DNA of 64,000 bases from Clostridium sp. UBA699 (GCA_002298915.1 DBML01000018.1:1-64000); one strand, 5' to 3'; numbered from the stretch's first letter, positions 16,562 through 26,033 are shown. Translations and numbers: made by a program. The notes: generated by a model from the sequence alone, not told the origin.

Positions 16562-17953
16562 TTATTCCTTGTCTATCTTGATATCCTGCGAAAAGGTTTC
16601 GGCTAGCTTTTCCAGCGGATACTCTTCGTTGGCGACCCCTGCCGAACTTTCCTTCATGAACATTATCTTAATGGTCTGGAGTATAAGCTTCAGGTCGAGG
16701 AGAATAGAATAATTCTTAATATACATTATGTCGTATCTGACCTTGTCCTCCGGAGTGGTTGAGTATTTCCCCCACACCTGCGCAAGTCCGGTGAGCCCCG
16801 CTTTTACCGTCGTCCTGTACTTGTAATCAGGTATCTCGTTCTTGAACTGTTCAACAAAGAACGGCCTTTCAGGCCTCGGACCGACCAAGCTCATCTCGCC
16901 TTTCAGTATGTTGATGATCTGAGGCAGCTCGTCTATCCTCGTTGACCTCATGAACCTGCCCAGCTTCGTTATCCTCGGGTCATCCTCTCCTGCAAGCACA
17001 GGACCTGAAAGCTTTTCTGCGTTCATGACCATGGTCCTGAACTTGAGCACGTCGAATTTCTCTTCATCCTCTGTAACCCTCTCCTGCTTGTAGAAGATAT
17101 TCCCGCCGTCCTGCTTCTTTATCAGCACTGCCATTACAAGCATCACAGGGGATGCGATGACAAGGGCCACAAGGGACAAGCATATGTCCAGCATCCTTTT
17201 GAGGAGCTTCTGTTCCATGGTCAGGCCCAGCTTTTTGACCTTGAGCATAGGGATGTCGTCAGCCTTGCTTAGCTTTGAGTTTAGCAGCGCTATCTCGTAG
17301 ATATCAGGTATTATGTATATGCTCTTTCTTCCTGTGAGGCATCTGTCCACCACATCTTTTTTCAGGTTGAGGTCTATGTCGTTGCACATGAAAACCACGT
17401 CAACCTCGTCCAGGTACCTGTTGAGGTTCTTGGACTTGTCCGAGCAGATGTACTTGATCCTGTACAGATCTCTCTGTTTTAGGATCAGCTTCTTGCTTAT
17501 CGATTCAGTAGCCTCGTTGCCGATTACAAGCGAGGTCTTTATCCCGTGGGCTCTTCGCCTTATCTTCCAGACAATGCCCCTCCACACCGATAAAAGCAAG
17601 AACTGCATCAGGGTGCTCAGTATGAGAACGAGTCTCGGGTAGGAGAAGCCCCTGAGAAAGAAGGTTATGAACGCTGTTATAAACATAAGCGACGCTATTG
17701 TCAGAAAAACAGAGTAAATGGTCTCCCCGAGAGACTGTTTCAATATGTCGTTTAGGCCGAATACAAACATCAGCAGCAGGTACGCGATGGCTATCCATGG
17801 CGCGCTGAGTATAAACGAGTCGAAATTGTAGCTCGGCGGTTCGAAGTTGTACCTTAGCATGAATGTGATATATATGGAAAAGAGCACTATGATGACGTCC
17901 ACGAAATATACAAGAAATTCGCTCAGCCCTGCCCTAAAATCGTTGTTGTTCAT
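16562..17953 (-). CDS. Undecaprenyl-phosphate sugar phosphotransferase (exopolysaccharide initiating enzyme)
   Basis: 463 residues: four to five N-terminal helices, a central CoA-binding-like Rossmann domain (about 130-230), one helix (about 250-275), then the catalytic bacterial sugar transferase domain. The catalytic part shows DVLKFRTM, RITKLGRFMRSTRIDELPQIINILKGEMSLVGPRPE and the late GLTGLAQVWG. Enzymes of this type transfer a hexose-1-phosphate from a UDP-sugar to undecaprenyl phosphate, starting a repeat unit on the inner membrane face. galU lies 18 bases upstream and would supply UDP-glucose, so glucose-1-phosphate is a reasonable guess for the first sugar. Start ATG with GAGGTGAACAA ahead. 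Family certain; sugar inferred. Confidence 0.92.
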   Translation of the reverse strand: MNNNDFRAGLSEFLVYFVDVIIVLFSIYITFMLRYNFEPPSYNFDSFILSAPWIAIAYLLLMFVFGLNDILKQSLGETIYSVFLTIASLMFITAFITFFLRGFSYPRLVLILSTLMQFLLLSVWRGIVWKIRRRAHGIKTSLVIGNEATESISKKLILKQRDLYRIKYICSDKSKNLNRYLDEVDVVFMCNDIDLNLKKDVVDRCLTGRKSIYIIPDIYEIALLNSKLSKADDIPMLKVKKLGLTMEQKLLKRMLDICLSLVALVIASPVMLVMAVLIKKQDGGNIFYKQERVTEDEEKFDVLKFRTMVMNAEKLSGPVLAGEDDPRITKLGRFMRSTRIDELPQIINILKGEMSLVGPRPERPFFVEQFKNEIPDYKYRTTVKAGLTGLAQVWGKYSTTPEDKVRYDIMYIKNYSILLDLKLILQTIKIMFMKESSAGVANEEYPLEKLAETFSQDIKIDKE

Positions 17954-17971
17954 TTGTTCACCTCGGAATAA

Positions 17972-18883
17972 TTATTTTCCTGCAGCCGTTTCCTGCATTA
18001 CGTCCTTGAAAAGCTTCTCTTCGCTCAGCTTGAGGAGGTATTCCATGAATGGCTTCCTGAGCTCCTCCCTTTTCAGTGCGTACTCTACCGTTGCCTGGAG
18101 GAACCCAAGCTTGTCGCCGACGTCGTACCTTCTTCCTTCAAACACAAACGCGTACATTGCTTCGTATCCCATCAGTGTCTTGAGTGCATCAGTAAGCTGT
18201 ATTTCGCCGCTTTTGCCAGGTTCTGTCCTGTCGAGTATGTCGAAGATTGCCGGAGTTATGATGTACCTTCCAAGAATGGCTATGTCGGAAGGAGCATCTT
18301 CTGCTTTTGGCTTTTCAACCAGATCCTTAACCTTGTATATATTGTCCTCTATGAATTTTCCGTTTACTATCCCGTACTTGGAGACATCGTTGTGCGGAAC
18401 CTGCTGTACTCCAAGGATGGTTGTCTTGTATTCTGAATAGCAGTCGATAAGCTGCTTAAGGCACGGCGTCCTGCTGTCCACCACGTCGTCCCCCAGCATC
18501 ACCGCAAAAGGCTCGTTGCCGACGAACGTCCTTGCACAGCTGATGGCGTGGCCCAGACCTTTGGGCTCCTTCTGCCTTACATAGTAAATGTCAGCTATGT
18601 TGGATATGTCCCTGACCATCTTCAGAAGTTCATCTTTGTGATGAAGTTCGAGCTCGTTTTCCAGCTCTACGGATTTGTCGAAGTGGTCCTCTATGGCCCT
18701 CTTGTTTCTTCCTGTGATTATAAGTATCTCTTCTATGCCGGAAGCAACCGCTTCTTCTACTATATACTGGATAGTCGGCTTGTCAACTATGGGCAGCATT
18801 TCTTTCGGCTGTGCTTTTGTCGCAGGAAGGAACCTTGTCCCAAGCCCTGCAGCTGGAATTATAGCTTTCTTTACCTCTCCCAT
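17972..18883 (-). CDS. galU: UTP-glucose-1-phosphate uridylyltransferase
   Basis: Makes UDP-glucose from UTP and glucose-1-phosphate for surface glycans and glycolipids. It is 303 residues, the normal length. The N-terminal nucleotidyltransferase signature AAGLGTRFLPATKAQPKEML is at 11-30, followed by VDKPTIQYIVEEA, the QKEPKGLGHA segment and VEKPKAEDAPS. The ATG at 18883 follows AAAGGAGATCATC. A TATAAT with a weak -35 lies about 40-60 bases upstream, so galU leads the transcript with the phosphotransferase gene. Phosphoglucomutase, encoded near 21-22.8 kb, would supply its substrate. Confidence 0.96.
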   Translation of the reverse strand: MGEVKKAIIPAAGLGTRFLPATKAQPKEMLPIVDKPTIQYIVEEAVASGIEEILIITGRNKRAIEDHFDKSVELENELELHHKDELLKMVRDISNIADIYYVRQKEPKGLGHAISCARTFVGNEPFAVMLGDDVVDSRTPCLKQLIDCYSEYKTTILGVQQVPHNDVSKYGIVNGKFIEDNIYKVKDLVEKPKAEDAPSDIAILGRYIITPAIFDILDRTEPGKSGEIQLTDALKTLMGYEAMYAFVFEGRRYDVGDKLGFLQATVEYALKREELRKPFMEYLLKLSEEKLFKDVMQETAAGK

Positions 18884-18962
18884 GATGATCTCCTTTCAAG
18901 TAAAAATACACACCTATATCATTATACCGTATAAGTTGAAATAATTCCATATTCCTGAACAA

Positions 18963-20000
18963 CTAGGAATTCGCCATGAACCTCTTGAGGTCCTGCACGA
19001 CCTCGTCCTCAGGGTCAAGCTTTTCTGCCAGCGAGAGGTGGGCTTTTGCCTCGTCAAGCTTTCCCATCTCGATGTAGCACATGACCAGGTTAGTGCATAT
19101 CTCGACCGACTTGGTAGCCTCAAAGGCCTTCCTCAGGTAAGCCACCGCAGTTTCAAAATCACCAAGCGAGGCGTAATTGATGCCCAGCTCGTTCACCACC
19201 TGAACAAGGTCGCTGTCAAGCTCAAGAGCCTGGTTCAGGTAATAGATGGACTTCTCATGGTTTTCGAGGATCCTGTAGCATACTCCGATGTAGTACAGGA
19301 GCGTCGCGTCTTCAGGGAACTCCTCTACGAGCGGGATCAGGAGCTTGAGGGCAGCTTTAGGGTCGTCATGTACAAGCTGCTTTCCCTTTTCATAGTCTGC
19401 TGATTTTGAGAGGTCCTGCCTGAACTTCAGAATCTCTTCGTCTTCTGTACCTGTCATCTCGACATACCTATCTATTGACTTTAGCGCTGCGCCATAGTCT
19501 TTCTTCTCCCTCTTTAGAAGAGCTTCCTGCAGGTAAGGCTTGCCGTAGCCGGGGATTTCTTTTGCCTTCTCCAGCATGTCCAGCTCCTCCTCTGCGAAGG
19601 CAGGCTTCCTCTGCCTTAGCTCCTCCAGCACCATTATGAGCTTGTCGAATACGTCCTCGCTCTTTTCGATCTGCGACAGTCCTTTCAGCAGCACGTAGCC
19701 GTCCTCGTAGTTGCCCTGCTTTATTTCATCGGCTATCTTTCCCTTGATGTACCTTACGCTTCCTTCAGTACCGCTGATTATCCTGATGTAGTCGTCCCTG
19801 AAGCTGAACCTTTCATCTGCGCCCAGCATGAAGAACATGCCGTATAAGAAATAGGTGAAAGGTATCTTGTCGAGGCCGCCCTTTTCCTTGATGTCGCCAA
19901 TTATGGCATCGGATTTCACCGGGAGGTAAGCTTCCTCCCCGCTTATCTGGAGAAAAATGAACTTGTCCAGCTTGTCCGAAAAATATGATTTTATATCCAT
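18963..20000 (-). CDS. Tetratricopeptide repeat protein
   Basis: About 345 residues, soluble, with no signal peptide. The C-terminal part (about 200-340) carries TPR units, for example LLYYIGVCYRILENHEKSIYYLNQALELD, then ELGINYASLGDFETAVAYLRKAFE, then NLVMCYIEMGKLDEAKAHLSLAEKLDP. The N-terminal 150 residues are acidic and have no motif I know. I chose the ATG at 20000, which has GAGGTAGATC ahead, rather than one 42 bases upstream. TPR proteins are adaptors; no partner is evident. It is divergent from the beta-lactamase-fold gene. Confidence 0.85.
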   Translation of the reverse strand: MDIKSYFSDKLDKFIFLQISGEEAYLPVKSDAIIGDIKEKGGLDKIPFTYFLYGMFFMLGADERFSFRDDYIRIISGTEGSVRYIKGKIADEIKQGNYEDGYVLLKGLSQIEKSEDVFDKLIMVLEELRQRKPAFAEEELDMLEKAKEIPGYGKPYLQEALLKREKKDYGAALKSIDRYVEMTGTEDEEILKFRQDLSKSADYEKGKQLVHDDPKAALKLLIPLVEEFPEDATLLYYIGVCYRILENHEKSIYYLNQALELDSDLVQVVNELGINYASLGDFETAVAYLRKAFEATKSVEICTNLVMCYIEMGKLDEAKAHLSLAEKLDPEDEVVQDLKRFMANS

Positions 20001-20111
20001 ATGATCTACCTCATCCACTTTAATTTTTTGCTTAACACGCATATTATTATAACAATTATGTTATAATATAGCGATAGAAAAATACAATAATATTATAACC
20101 AGGGGTGAAGT

Positions 20112-21017
20112 ATGAGAAAAAAAACAAGAAGAGCCATCCTCCTTGCCCTTGCTGCGATCATGCTGATTCCGGCGGGCATTTATTTTGCTGACCAGCTGCA
20201 GAAAAAAGCAGCGGCGGAGGCTGCAGCCAAGCTCGCTGCAGAAAAAGCAAGGATTGCCGCTGAAAAAGCAGCAAAGGAAAAGGCGGATTTCGAAAACCTG
20301 CAAGTCAAGCTCAAAGATTACATAGGTTTCGACGAGAGCAGAATCGGATTGGTTTTCTATGACCTTACCACCAAAGCTGCAATCGAGATTAATCCGGACA
20401 AGGAATTTGCAGCTGCAAGTACTGTTAAAGTGCCGATGAATATCGTCCTTCTGGACCTCGCCCAGAAAGGAACAATCGATTTTGACAGTTCCATGCAATA
20501 TACATCTGGCGATTATGAGGGAGGTACCGGTATCCTCCAGGGCAAGGACAAGTCCGACCCGATACCGCTCAGAACCCTCAGCGAATACTCCATTGTCTAC
20601 TCCGACAACATTGCAACGCAGATGATCATAAGGAAGATCGGCCGCGAGCTAATGTACGACAAATTTTCAGTGATGGCCGGAGAAGAAGTCCAAAGGACAG
20701 GGAACCTGACCCGTCCTTCATACAACGCGGCTTACCTGAAAAGGCTGTACGAAAATCCTGACAGCAATCCTTACTATGCCTTCCTCATAGCCAACATGAA
20801 GAAGACGATCTTCCACGACAGGATTGACAAGTACATCCCTCAGGACATAACCGCGCACAAGATAGGCAACTACAGCTCCTATGTAAACGACATAGCAATA
20901 GTCTACACAAAAAGGCCGTACGTCCTCGTGGTTTACACCAACGGTGTTCCGAATGCCGCTGAGAAGATAGCGCAGATATCCAAAATGATTTACGAATACC
21001 AGTCGGCACTGGAATAA
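20112..21017 (+). CDS. Secreted class A beta-lactamase-fold serine hydrolase
   Basis: 301 residues. An N-terminal membrane/signal segment (about 8-27) is followed by an Ala/Lys/Glu-rich helical linker (about 30-62), then a beta-lactamase-type catalytic domain. The SxxK motif is STVK (about 98-101), SxN is SDN in EYSIVYSDNIATQ, and the KTG position reads HKIGN. No ExxLN omega-loop glutamate is visible, so true beta-lactamase activity is doubtful. A peptidoglycan-directed or peptide hydrolase role in the wall is more likely. The ATG at 20112 follows GGGGTGAAGT. It stands alone, ending at a strong bidirectional terminator. Confidence 0.85.
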   Translation: MRKKTRRAILLALAAIMLIPAGIYFADQLQKKAAAEAAAKLAAEKARIAAEKAAKEKADFENLQVKLKDYIGFDESRIGLVFYDLTTKAAIEINPDKEFAAASTVKVPMNIVLLDLAQKGTIDFDSSMQYTSGDYEGGTGILQGKDKSDPIPLRTLSEYSIVYSDNIATQMIIRKIGRELMYDKFSVMAGEEVQRTGNLTRPSYNAAYLKRLYENPDSNPYYAFLIANMKKTIFHDRIDKYIPQDITAHKIGNYSSYVNDIAIVYTKRPYVLVVYTNGVPNAAEKIAQISKMIYEYQSALE

Positions 21018-21027
21018 CGCCGGAAAA

Positions 21028-21067
21028 GAAGTGGGCAGCGATTATTTCGCTTGCCCACTTCCTGTTT
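21028..21067. terminator. Bidirectional terminator between the beta-lactamase-fold gene and phosphoglucomutase
   Basis: GAAGTGGGCAGCG (21028-21040) pairs with CGCTTGCCCACTTC (21048-21061) with one bulged base. A T run follows on the plus strand and an A-rich flank serves the minus strand. Confidence 0.85.
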
Positions 21068-22807
21068 TTAAATGCTGTGCGAGTCCTGGATTATGTCCAT
21101 GACATGTTTTTCGAAGGAATCCATCTTCTTTTCAGAAGCCTCAAGGCTGCTGCCTATAACCGACATGTAAATCTTCATCTTTGGTTCTGTTCCCGAAGGT
21201 CTAACTACAAACGCAGATCCGTCTTCAAGGATGAACTTCAGCGTGTTTGTCCTCGGGAGGTCTATGCTTGCTTCCGTTATCTTGACCAGGTCTTTTTCTA
21301 TTCCTGTCTTGTAGTCCAGCTTCCTTACTATGTTTACGTCTCCGACCGTGCGGCTCATCGAGTGCCTAAGGTAATGGAGGGATTTCTGTATCTTTTCCTG
21401 ACCGTCTTTTCCTGTAAGCTCAATCGATATGAGTCTTTCCTTGAAAAAGCCGTGCTTTTCATAAAGCCCCAGCAACGCAGCGTGAAGGTTCATACCCCTC
21501 ATCTTGTGGTACAGAGCCATTTCGCATACGAGCATAGCTGCGATGACAGCGTCCTTGTCCCTTACGAAATCGCCTGCCAGGTATCCGTAGCTTTCCTCGA
21601 AGCCGAGGATGAACGTGCCCTTTCCAGCCTCGTGGACATCCTTGATCATCTCGCCGATGTACTTGAAGCCCGTTAGGACATCTTCCGTCCTGACACCGTA
21701 GCTATCTGCTACCGTCTTTGCCATTTCGGTTGTAACTATTGTCTTGACGATGAAGGAATCTGGTTTCAGCTCACCGTTCTCCTTGAGTGACGAGATCATG
21801 TAGTCTGTAAGAAGGACCCCTATCTGGTTTCCTGTAAGAGGCTTCCACTCGCCTTCGGCGTTCCTGATGACAACGCCTATCCTGTCGCAGTCCGGATCAG
21901 TGCCGAAAATAATGTCCGGTTCCACTTCTTCAGCAAGGTTCAGAGCGAGCTGGAAAACGCCCGGATTCTCCGGATTCGGGTATGGTGCCGTAGGAAATGT
22001 TCCGTCAGGCTGCTCCTGCTCCCTGACAACATGGAGGCTGCTGTAGCCAAGCTCAGCAAGCACCCTTCTCACTGGTACGTTCCCTGAGCCGTGGATCGGG
22101 GTATAAATGATCTTTAAATCTTTCGCGTGCTCGCTGACCATGTCCTTCCTGATGGAAAGTCCCTTTACCTTTTCATAGTAAGTCCTGTCAACCTCCTCGC
22201 CTATGATGTTCAGGAGCCCTTTATCTATAGCCTCTTGGTACTGCATTGTCCTTATCAGAGAGAAATCCCTGACCTCGTTGATGCAGCCCAGGATTTCGTT
22301 TGCGTTTTCGTCCGTTACCTGGCCGCCGTCTTCCCCGTAAACCTTGTATCCGTTGTACTGCTTAGGGTTATGCGAAGCAGTGACGACTATCCCAGCCTGG
22401 CTTTTAAGGTTCCTCACCGTGTAGGATAGCATAGGCGTAGGCCTGAGAGATTCGAACAGGTTTACCTTGATTCCGTTGGCGCATAGTGTCCTTGCGCTTG
22501 TTTCTGCAAATTCCCTGGACATTATTCTTGAGTCGTATGCTATGCTCACAGAAATGCTGTCTCTTCCGCTGTATTTTTCAAGCAGGTAGCTGGCAAGGCC
22601 TTGTGTCGCCTTTCCGACAGTATAGATGTTCATCCTGTTGTCGCCAGCCGCGATTACGCCCCTGAGTCCCCCGGTACCGAATTCAAGGTCCTTGTAAAAT
22701 CTATCCTCAATTTCTTTTTCATCCTCGATGCTCTTGAGCTCGTTTTTGAAATTCTCGTCTATGTACTCTGATTGCAGCCATTTGCTGTACTTATCTAAAT
22801 AATCCAA
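21068..22807 (-). CDS. pgcA: Phosphoglucomutase/phosphomannomutase
   Basis: 579 residues, the length of the Bacillus PgcA type. It interconverts glucose-6-phosphate and glucose-1-phosphate, linking glycolysis to UDP-glucose and glycogen synthesis. The active-site serine loop is TASHNPKQYNGYKVY, the metal loop GTDPDCDRIGV, the sugar-binding loop GFEESYGYLAG and the phosphate-binding loop RPSGTEPKMKIY near the C-terminus. The start is a TTG at 22807 with GGGAGGAGATTTTA upstream. A promoter (TTGAGA, 18 bases, TATAAT) lies just ahead, separated from pflB by a hairpin. GalU and the two GlgA enzymes in this window would depend on its product. Confidence 0.95.
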   Translation of the reverse strand: MDYLDKYSKWLQSEYIDENFKNELKSIEDEKEIEDRFYKDLEFGTGGLRGVIAAGDNRMNIYTVGKATQGLASYLLEKYSGRDSISVSIAYDSRIMSREFAETSARTLCANGIKVNLFESLRPTPMLSYTVRNLKSQAGIVVTASHNPKQYNGYKVYGEDGGQVTDENANEILGCINEVRDFSLIRTMQYQEAIDKGLLNIIGEEVDRTYYEKVKGLSIRKDMVSEHAKDLKIIYTPIHGSGNVPVRRVLAELGYSSLHVVREQEQPDGTFPTAPYPNPENPGVFQLALNLAEEVEPDIIFGTDPDCDRIGVVIRNAEGEWKPLTGNQIGVLLTDYMISSLKENGELKPDSFIVKTIVTTEMAKTVADSYGVRTEDVLTGFKYIGEMIKDVHEAGKGTFILGFEESYGYLAGDFVRDKDAVIAAMLVCEMALYHKMRGMNLHAALLGLYEKHGFFKERLISIELTGKDGQEKIQKSLHYLRHSMSRTVGDVNIVRKLDYKTGIEKDLVKITEASIDLPRTNTLKFILEDGSAFVVRPSGTEPKMKIYMSVIGSSLEASEKKMDSFEKHVMDIIQDSHSI

Positions 22808-22847
22808 ATAAAATCTCCTCCCGGGTTCAAAATAGTATACAAAATTT

Positions 22848-22877
22848 ATTATACTACATCGTTGACTGAATTCTCAA
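22848..22877 (-). promoter_or_regulatory. Sigma-A promoter of the phosphoglucomutase gene
   Basis: Minus-strand TTGAGA (22872-22877), an 18-base spacer and a perfect TATAAT (22848-22853). Confidence 0.65.
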
Positions 22878-22916
22878 TATTTCAGAATCTTTTAAAATGT
22901 CTTTCTGAAAATCATT

Positions 22917-22941
22917 GGGGCTGTCCACTATGAACAGCCCC
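22917..22941 (-). terminator. Terminator hairpin after pflB
   Basis: GGGGCTGT (22917-22924) and ACAGCCCC (22934-22941) form a strong eight-pair stem. The minus-strand tail AATGATTTTC has only a modest T run. Confidence 0.7.
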
Positions 22942-22974
22942 TTTCCTGTAATGTATTATATTAATTGCCTTATT

Positions 22975-25203
22975 TTATATCCCTGTATGGAACGTCCTGT
23001 TTATGACCTCTTTCTGCTGCTCTTTGCTCAGCCTGTTGAAGTGCACGGCATATCCCGACACCCTTATTGTCAGCAGAGGGTATTTTTCAGGGTTCTCCAT
23101 GGCGTCCATGAGAGTCTCCCTGTTGAGCACGTTAACGTTAAGGTGGTGAGCTCCCTGGACGAAATAACCGTCAAGGATCGCTACAAGGTTCGATACCCTG
23201 GCAGAATCTTCCTTGCCCAGCGCTTCCGGCACTATGGAGAACGTGTTCGACACCCCGTCCTGGCATACGTTCCTGTACGGTATCTTCGCAACGGAATTCA
23301 GAGAAGCAAGCGCTCCATTGATGTCCCTGCCATGCATAGGGTTTGCTCCAGGCGCAAAAGCTTCACCTGCTTTTCTTCCGTCAGGTGTCGAGCCAGTCTT
23401 CTTGCCGTACACAACGTTCGATGTTATCGTAAGAACCGAGAGTGTGTGGACTGCGTCCCTGTACGCCTTGTGCTTCTTGAGCTCTTCGCTGAAAACCGTG
23501 GCAACATGTACTGCGATGTCGTCGACCCTGTCGTCGTCGTTTCCGTATTTAGGGAAGTCCCCATCTATCTCGAAGTCAACCGCGATGCCGTTCTCCCTGA
23601 CAGGCTTAACCTTGGCGAACTTTATCGCGCTTAGGGAGTCCGCAACGACCGACAGCCCGGCTATGCCCAGGGCCATCAGCCTCTCGACCTTTGAGTCGTG
23701 AAGTGCCATGAGTCCGGCCTCATAAGCATATTTGTCGTGCATGTAGTGTATGACGTTCATAGTATTGACGTAGAGACCTGAAACGTGTTCCATGACCTTG
23801 ACGAAGTTCGGCATGACCTTGTCGAAATCGAGCACATCGTCCTCGATTTTTTCTATACCAGGAACCACGAGAAGGCCTTTCTTCTCGTCGACGCCTCCGT
23901 TTATCGCATAAAGCAGCGATTTTGCCAGGTTGCACCTGGCACCGAAGAACTGCATCTGCTTGCCGAGAGTCATAGCTGAAACGCAGCAGGCTATGCCGTA
24001 GTCATCGCCGTAAACCGGCCTCATGATGTCATCGTTCTCGTACTGGATCGAGTCGGTCTCGATGGACATCTTTGCGCAGTACCTCTTGAAACCCTCCGGA
24101 AGCCTGTTTGACCAGAGAACCGTCATGTTCGGCTCAGGTGCAGGCCCGAGATTCGTAAGCGTGTGAAGGAACCTGAAGGAGGTTTTTGTCACCAGCGGTG
24201 TCCCATCGACGCTCATCCCGCCGATCGACTCGGTAACCCAGTTGGGATCTCCCGCAAAAAGCTCATTGTATTCAGGCGTCCTTAGGTGCCTCTCCATCCT
24301 GAGCTTTATCACGAACTGGTCTATGAGCTCCTGTGCTCCAGCTTCTGTAAGCATGCCCTTTTCCATGTCCCTTTCGATGTAAATGTCCAGGAACGAGCTA
24401 ACCCTTCCGAGCGACATTGCTGCTCCGTTGTTTTCCTTTATGCCTGCCAGGTAACCGAAGTAAACAAACTGCACTGCCTCGGCCGCATCTTTTGCTCCGC
24501 CGGATATGTCGAAACCGTAGCTAGCCGCCATCGCCTTCATGCTCGCAATCGCCCTGATCTGCTCGCTGATCTCTTCCCTGAGCCTTATGGTTTCGTCGTC
24601 CATCGTCCCGCTGTACCTTTTCAGGTCCAGCTTCTTCTCTTCCATGAGCCGGTCAGCACCGTACAGCGCCAGCCTCCTGTAATCGCCTATGATCCTTCCC
24701 CTTCCGTATGCATCAGGAAGACCCGTGAGAAGCCCCACTGTCCTGGCGACCTTTGCCTCGTCAGTGTAAGCGTCAAAAACACCTGCGTTGTGCGTTTTTC
24801 TGTACTTAGTGAATATGCTGTCCATCTCAGGATCCATCTCGTAGCCATAAGCTTCGACGGCCTGCCTTGCCATCCTTATGCCTCCGTACGGATTAACCAT
24901 CCTTTTTAGCGGCTCATCTGTCTGGAAACCAACTATAACCTCGTTTTCCCTGTCAATGTAACCTGGCTTGAATGCGTTAATGCCCGAGACAGTCTTTGTG
25001 TCTATATCAAGAACGCCTTTCTTCAATTCTTCCTCGAGGAGCTCGACGCATTCGTCCCACACCTTCATCGTCCTTGCGGTAGGACCCGCCAAAAACGAAT
25101 CGTCTCCAAGATATGGCCTGATGTTTTTGCTTATGAAGTCCCTCACATCAATATCCTCGTTCCAATAACCCTCTGCAAAGCCTGCCCATTCTTTCTTTAC
25201 CAT
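22975..25203 (-). CDS. pflB: Formate C-acetyltransferase (pyruvate formate-lyase)
   Basis: A glycyl-radical enzyme that converts pyruvate and CoA to acetyl-CoA and formate during anaerobic growth. With the ATG at 25203 it has 742 residues, as expected. The two catalytic cysteines are Cys406-Cys407 in GIACCVSAM, and the radical glycine is about Gly717 in RVSGYAVHF near the C-terminus. This start has GGAGG eight bases upstream; further upstream starts would run into the riboswitch T tract. The leader holds a ZTP riboswitch, so expression should rise when folate one-carbon units are short. This makes sense because formate feeds formyl-tetrahydrofolate. The activating enzyme gene pflA is not adjacent. 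Confidence 0.97.
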   Translation of the reverse strand: MVKKEWAGFAEGYWNEDIDVRDFISKNIRPYLGDDSFLAGPTARTMKVWDECVELLEEELKKGVLDIDTKTVSGINAFKPGYIDRENEVIVGFQTDEPLKRMVNPYGGIRMARQAVEAYGYEMDPEMDSIFTKYRKTHNAGVFDAYTDEAKVARTVGLLTGLPDAYGRGRIIGDYRRLALYGADRLMEEKKLDLKRYSGTMDDETIRLREEISEQIRAIASMKAMAASYGFDISGGAKDAAEAVQFVYFGYLAGIKENNGAAMSLGRVSSFLDIYIERDMEKGMLTEAGAQELIDQFVIKLRMERHLRTPEYNELFAGDPNWVTESIGGMSVDGTPLVTKTSFRFLHTLTNLGPAPEPNMTVLWSNRLPEGFKRYCAKMSIETDSIQYENDDIMRPVYGDDYGIACCVSAMTLGKQMQFFGARCNLAKSLLYAINGGVDEKKGLLVVPGIEKIEDDVLDFDKVMPNFVKVMEHVSGLYVNTMNVIHYMHDKYAYEAGLMALHDSKVERLMALGIAGLSVVADSLSAIKFAKVKPVRENGIAVDFEIDGDFPKYGNDDDRVDDIAVHVATVFSEELKKHKAYRDAVHTLSVLTITSNVVYGKKTGSTPDGRKAGEAFAPGANPMHGRDINGALASLNSVAKIPYRNVCQDGVSNTFSIVPEALGKEDSARVSNLVAILDGYFVQGAHHLNVNVLNRETLMDAMENPEKYPLLTIRVSGYAVHFNRLSKEQQKEVINRTFHTGI

Positions 25204-25256
25204 TGCCATTACCTCCGTGTTAAAAAAATAAAAAAAGACCCACAACCTGAACAAAC

Positions 25257-25332
25257 AAATGCCCAGGCGGCCGGCTTATCAAAATCATACTCCCTGTGGT
25301 TTATTCCACCATCTCCGCCAGTCGTATGACCC
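25257..25332 (-). ncRNA. ZTP riboswitch (pfl motif RNA)
   Basis: On the minus strand the leader of pflB carries the pfl-motif landmarks in order: CGACTGGCGGA, a GTGGAATAAACCAC hairpin, GGGAGTATGA whose GTATGA closes a stem with the TCATAC at the 5' end, then GCCGGCCGCCTGGGCA. These are the conserved parts of the ZTP/ZMP-sensing aptamer, which monitors 10-formyl-tetrahydrofolate status. A T-rich tract (25222-25237) lies between aptamer and ribosome site, consistent with control by termination. I could not resolve a strong terminator stem. Confidence 0.92.
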
Positions 25333-25353
25333 TTTTATTCAATTTGCATCTTT

Positions 25354-25382
25354 ATAATAACATCGCACGAACATTTTGTCAA
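25354..25382 (-). promoter_or_regulatory. Sigma-A promoter of pflB
   Basis: Minus-strand TTGACA (25377-25382), exactly 17 bases, TATTAT (25354-25359). It gives a leader of about 145 bases that contains the whole ZTP riboswitch. Confidence 0.85.
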
Positions 25383-25394
25383 CACAAGCGGCGG

Positions 25395-25428
25395 AAAATA
25401 TGTAAATTTGAAAACATTTACATATTTT
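25395..25428. promoter_or_regulatory. 13-bp perfect inverted repeat upstream of the pflB promoter
   Basis: Arms 25395-25407 and 25416-25428 are perfect complements around an eight-base spacer. The centre is about 64 bases before the predicted pflB transcription start, a class I activator position. Bases 25408-25422 also match the catabolite-responsive element consensus at all but one fixed position. The site could be a regulator operator or, less likely, a weak A+T stem ending scpB. Confidence 0.6.
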
Positions 25429-25466
25429 TATCGCCAATTTTCATTTAACGTTCGTGTTTTTTCTGA

Positions 25467-26033
25467 TCAATCCTCTCCGATTAGCGTATCGATGCCAGGA
25501 AGCTCCTTCAGGCTCTCGAGGCCGAAATACCTGAGAAACTCCTCAGAGGTGGAGTAAAGTATGGGCCTTCCAGGTGCCTCAAGCCTTCCGCACTCCTTGA
25601 TAATACCCTTCTCAAGAAGGCTTGCAACGGCTCGCTCGCTTTTAACGCCCCTTATCTCGTCAATGACAACCCTTGTTACAGGCTGCCTGTAGGCAACTAT
25701 CGCCAGCGTCTCAAGCGCCGCCTGTGAAAGCGACTGCCTTGCGTTCAGGCCCAGAAGCTCCTCAACGTAAGAGCTGTTCTCTGGCTTAGTCGCGAGGCTG
25801 TAGCAGCCTTCGTTGTTTATAAGCCTTATACCCCTGTCGGAGCCCCTGTACCTTTCAGCCAGCTCTTCAAGAATGGCACTGGTGAAATCCAGAGAACAGC
25901 CTATTATCCTCGAAATGTCGCTGAGACCCACAGGCTCGCCCGACACGAAGAGGATCGATTCGACGACCGAATAAAGCTTGTTCCTGTTTGATGTTTCTTC
26001 GAATTCCATCTGGTTTGCGTTAGATTCTTTCAT
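25467..26033 (-). CDS. scpB: Segregation and condensation protein B
   Basis: 188 residues. ScpB is the winged-helix subunit that binds ScpA and, with SMC, forms the condensin needed for chromosome compaction and segregation. The N-terminal VESILFVSGEPVGLSDISRIIG and the middle LSQAALETLAIVAYRQPVTRVVIDEIRGVKSERAVASLLEKGII are characteristic, followed by GRPILYSTSEEFLRYFGL. The gene overlaps the end of scpA by 14 bases. It closes the run cca, scpA, scpB; the 260-base gap after it holds the pflB control region. Confidence 0.95.
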   Translation of the reverse strand: MKESNANQMEFEETSNRNKLYSVVESILFVSGEPVGLSDISRIIGCSLDFTSAILEELAERYRGSDRGIRLINNEGCYSLATKPENSSYVEELLGLNARQSLSQAALETLAIVAYRQPVTRVVIDEIRGVKSERAVASLLEKGIIKECGRLEAPGRPILYSTSEEFLRYFGLESLKELPGIDTLIGED

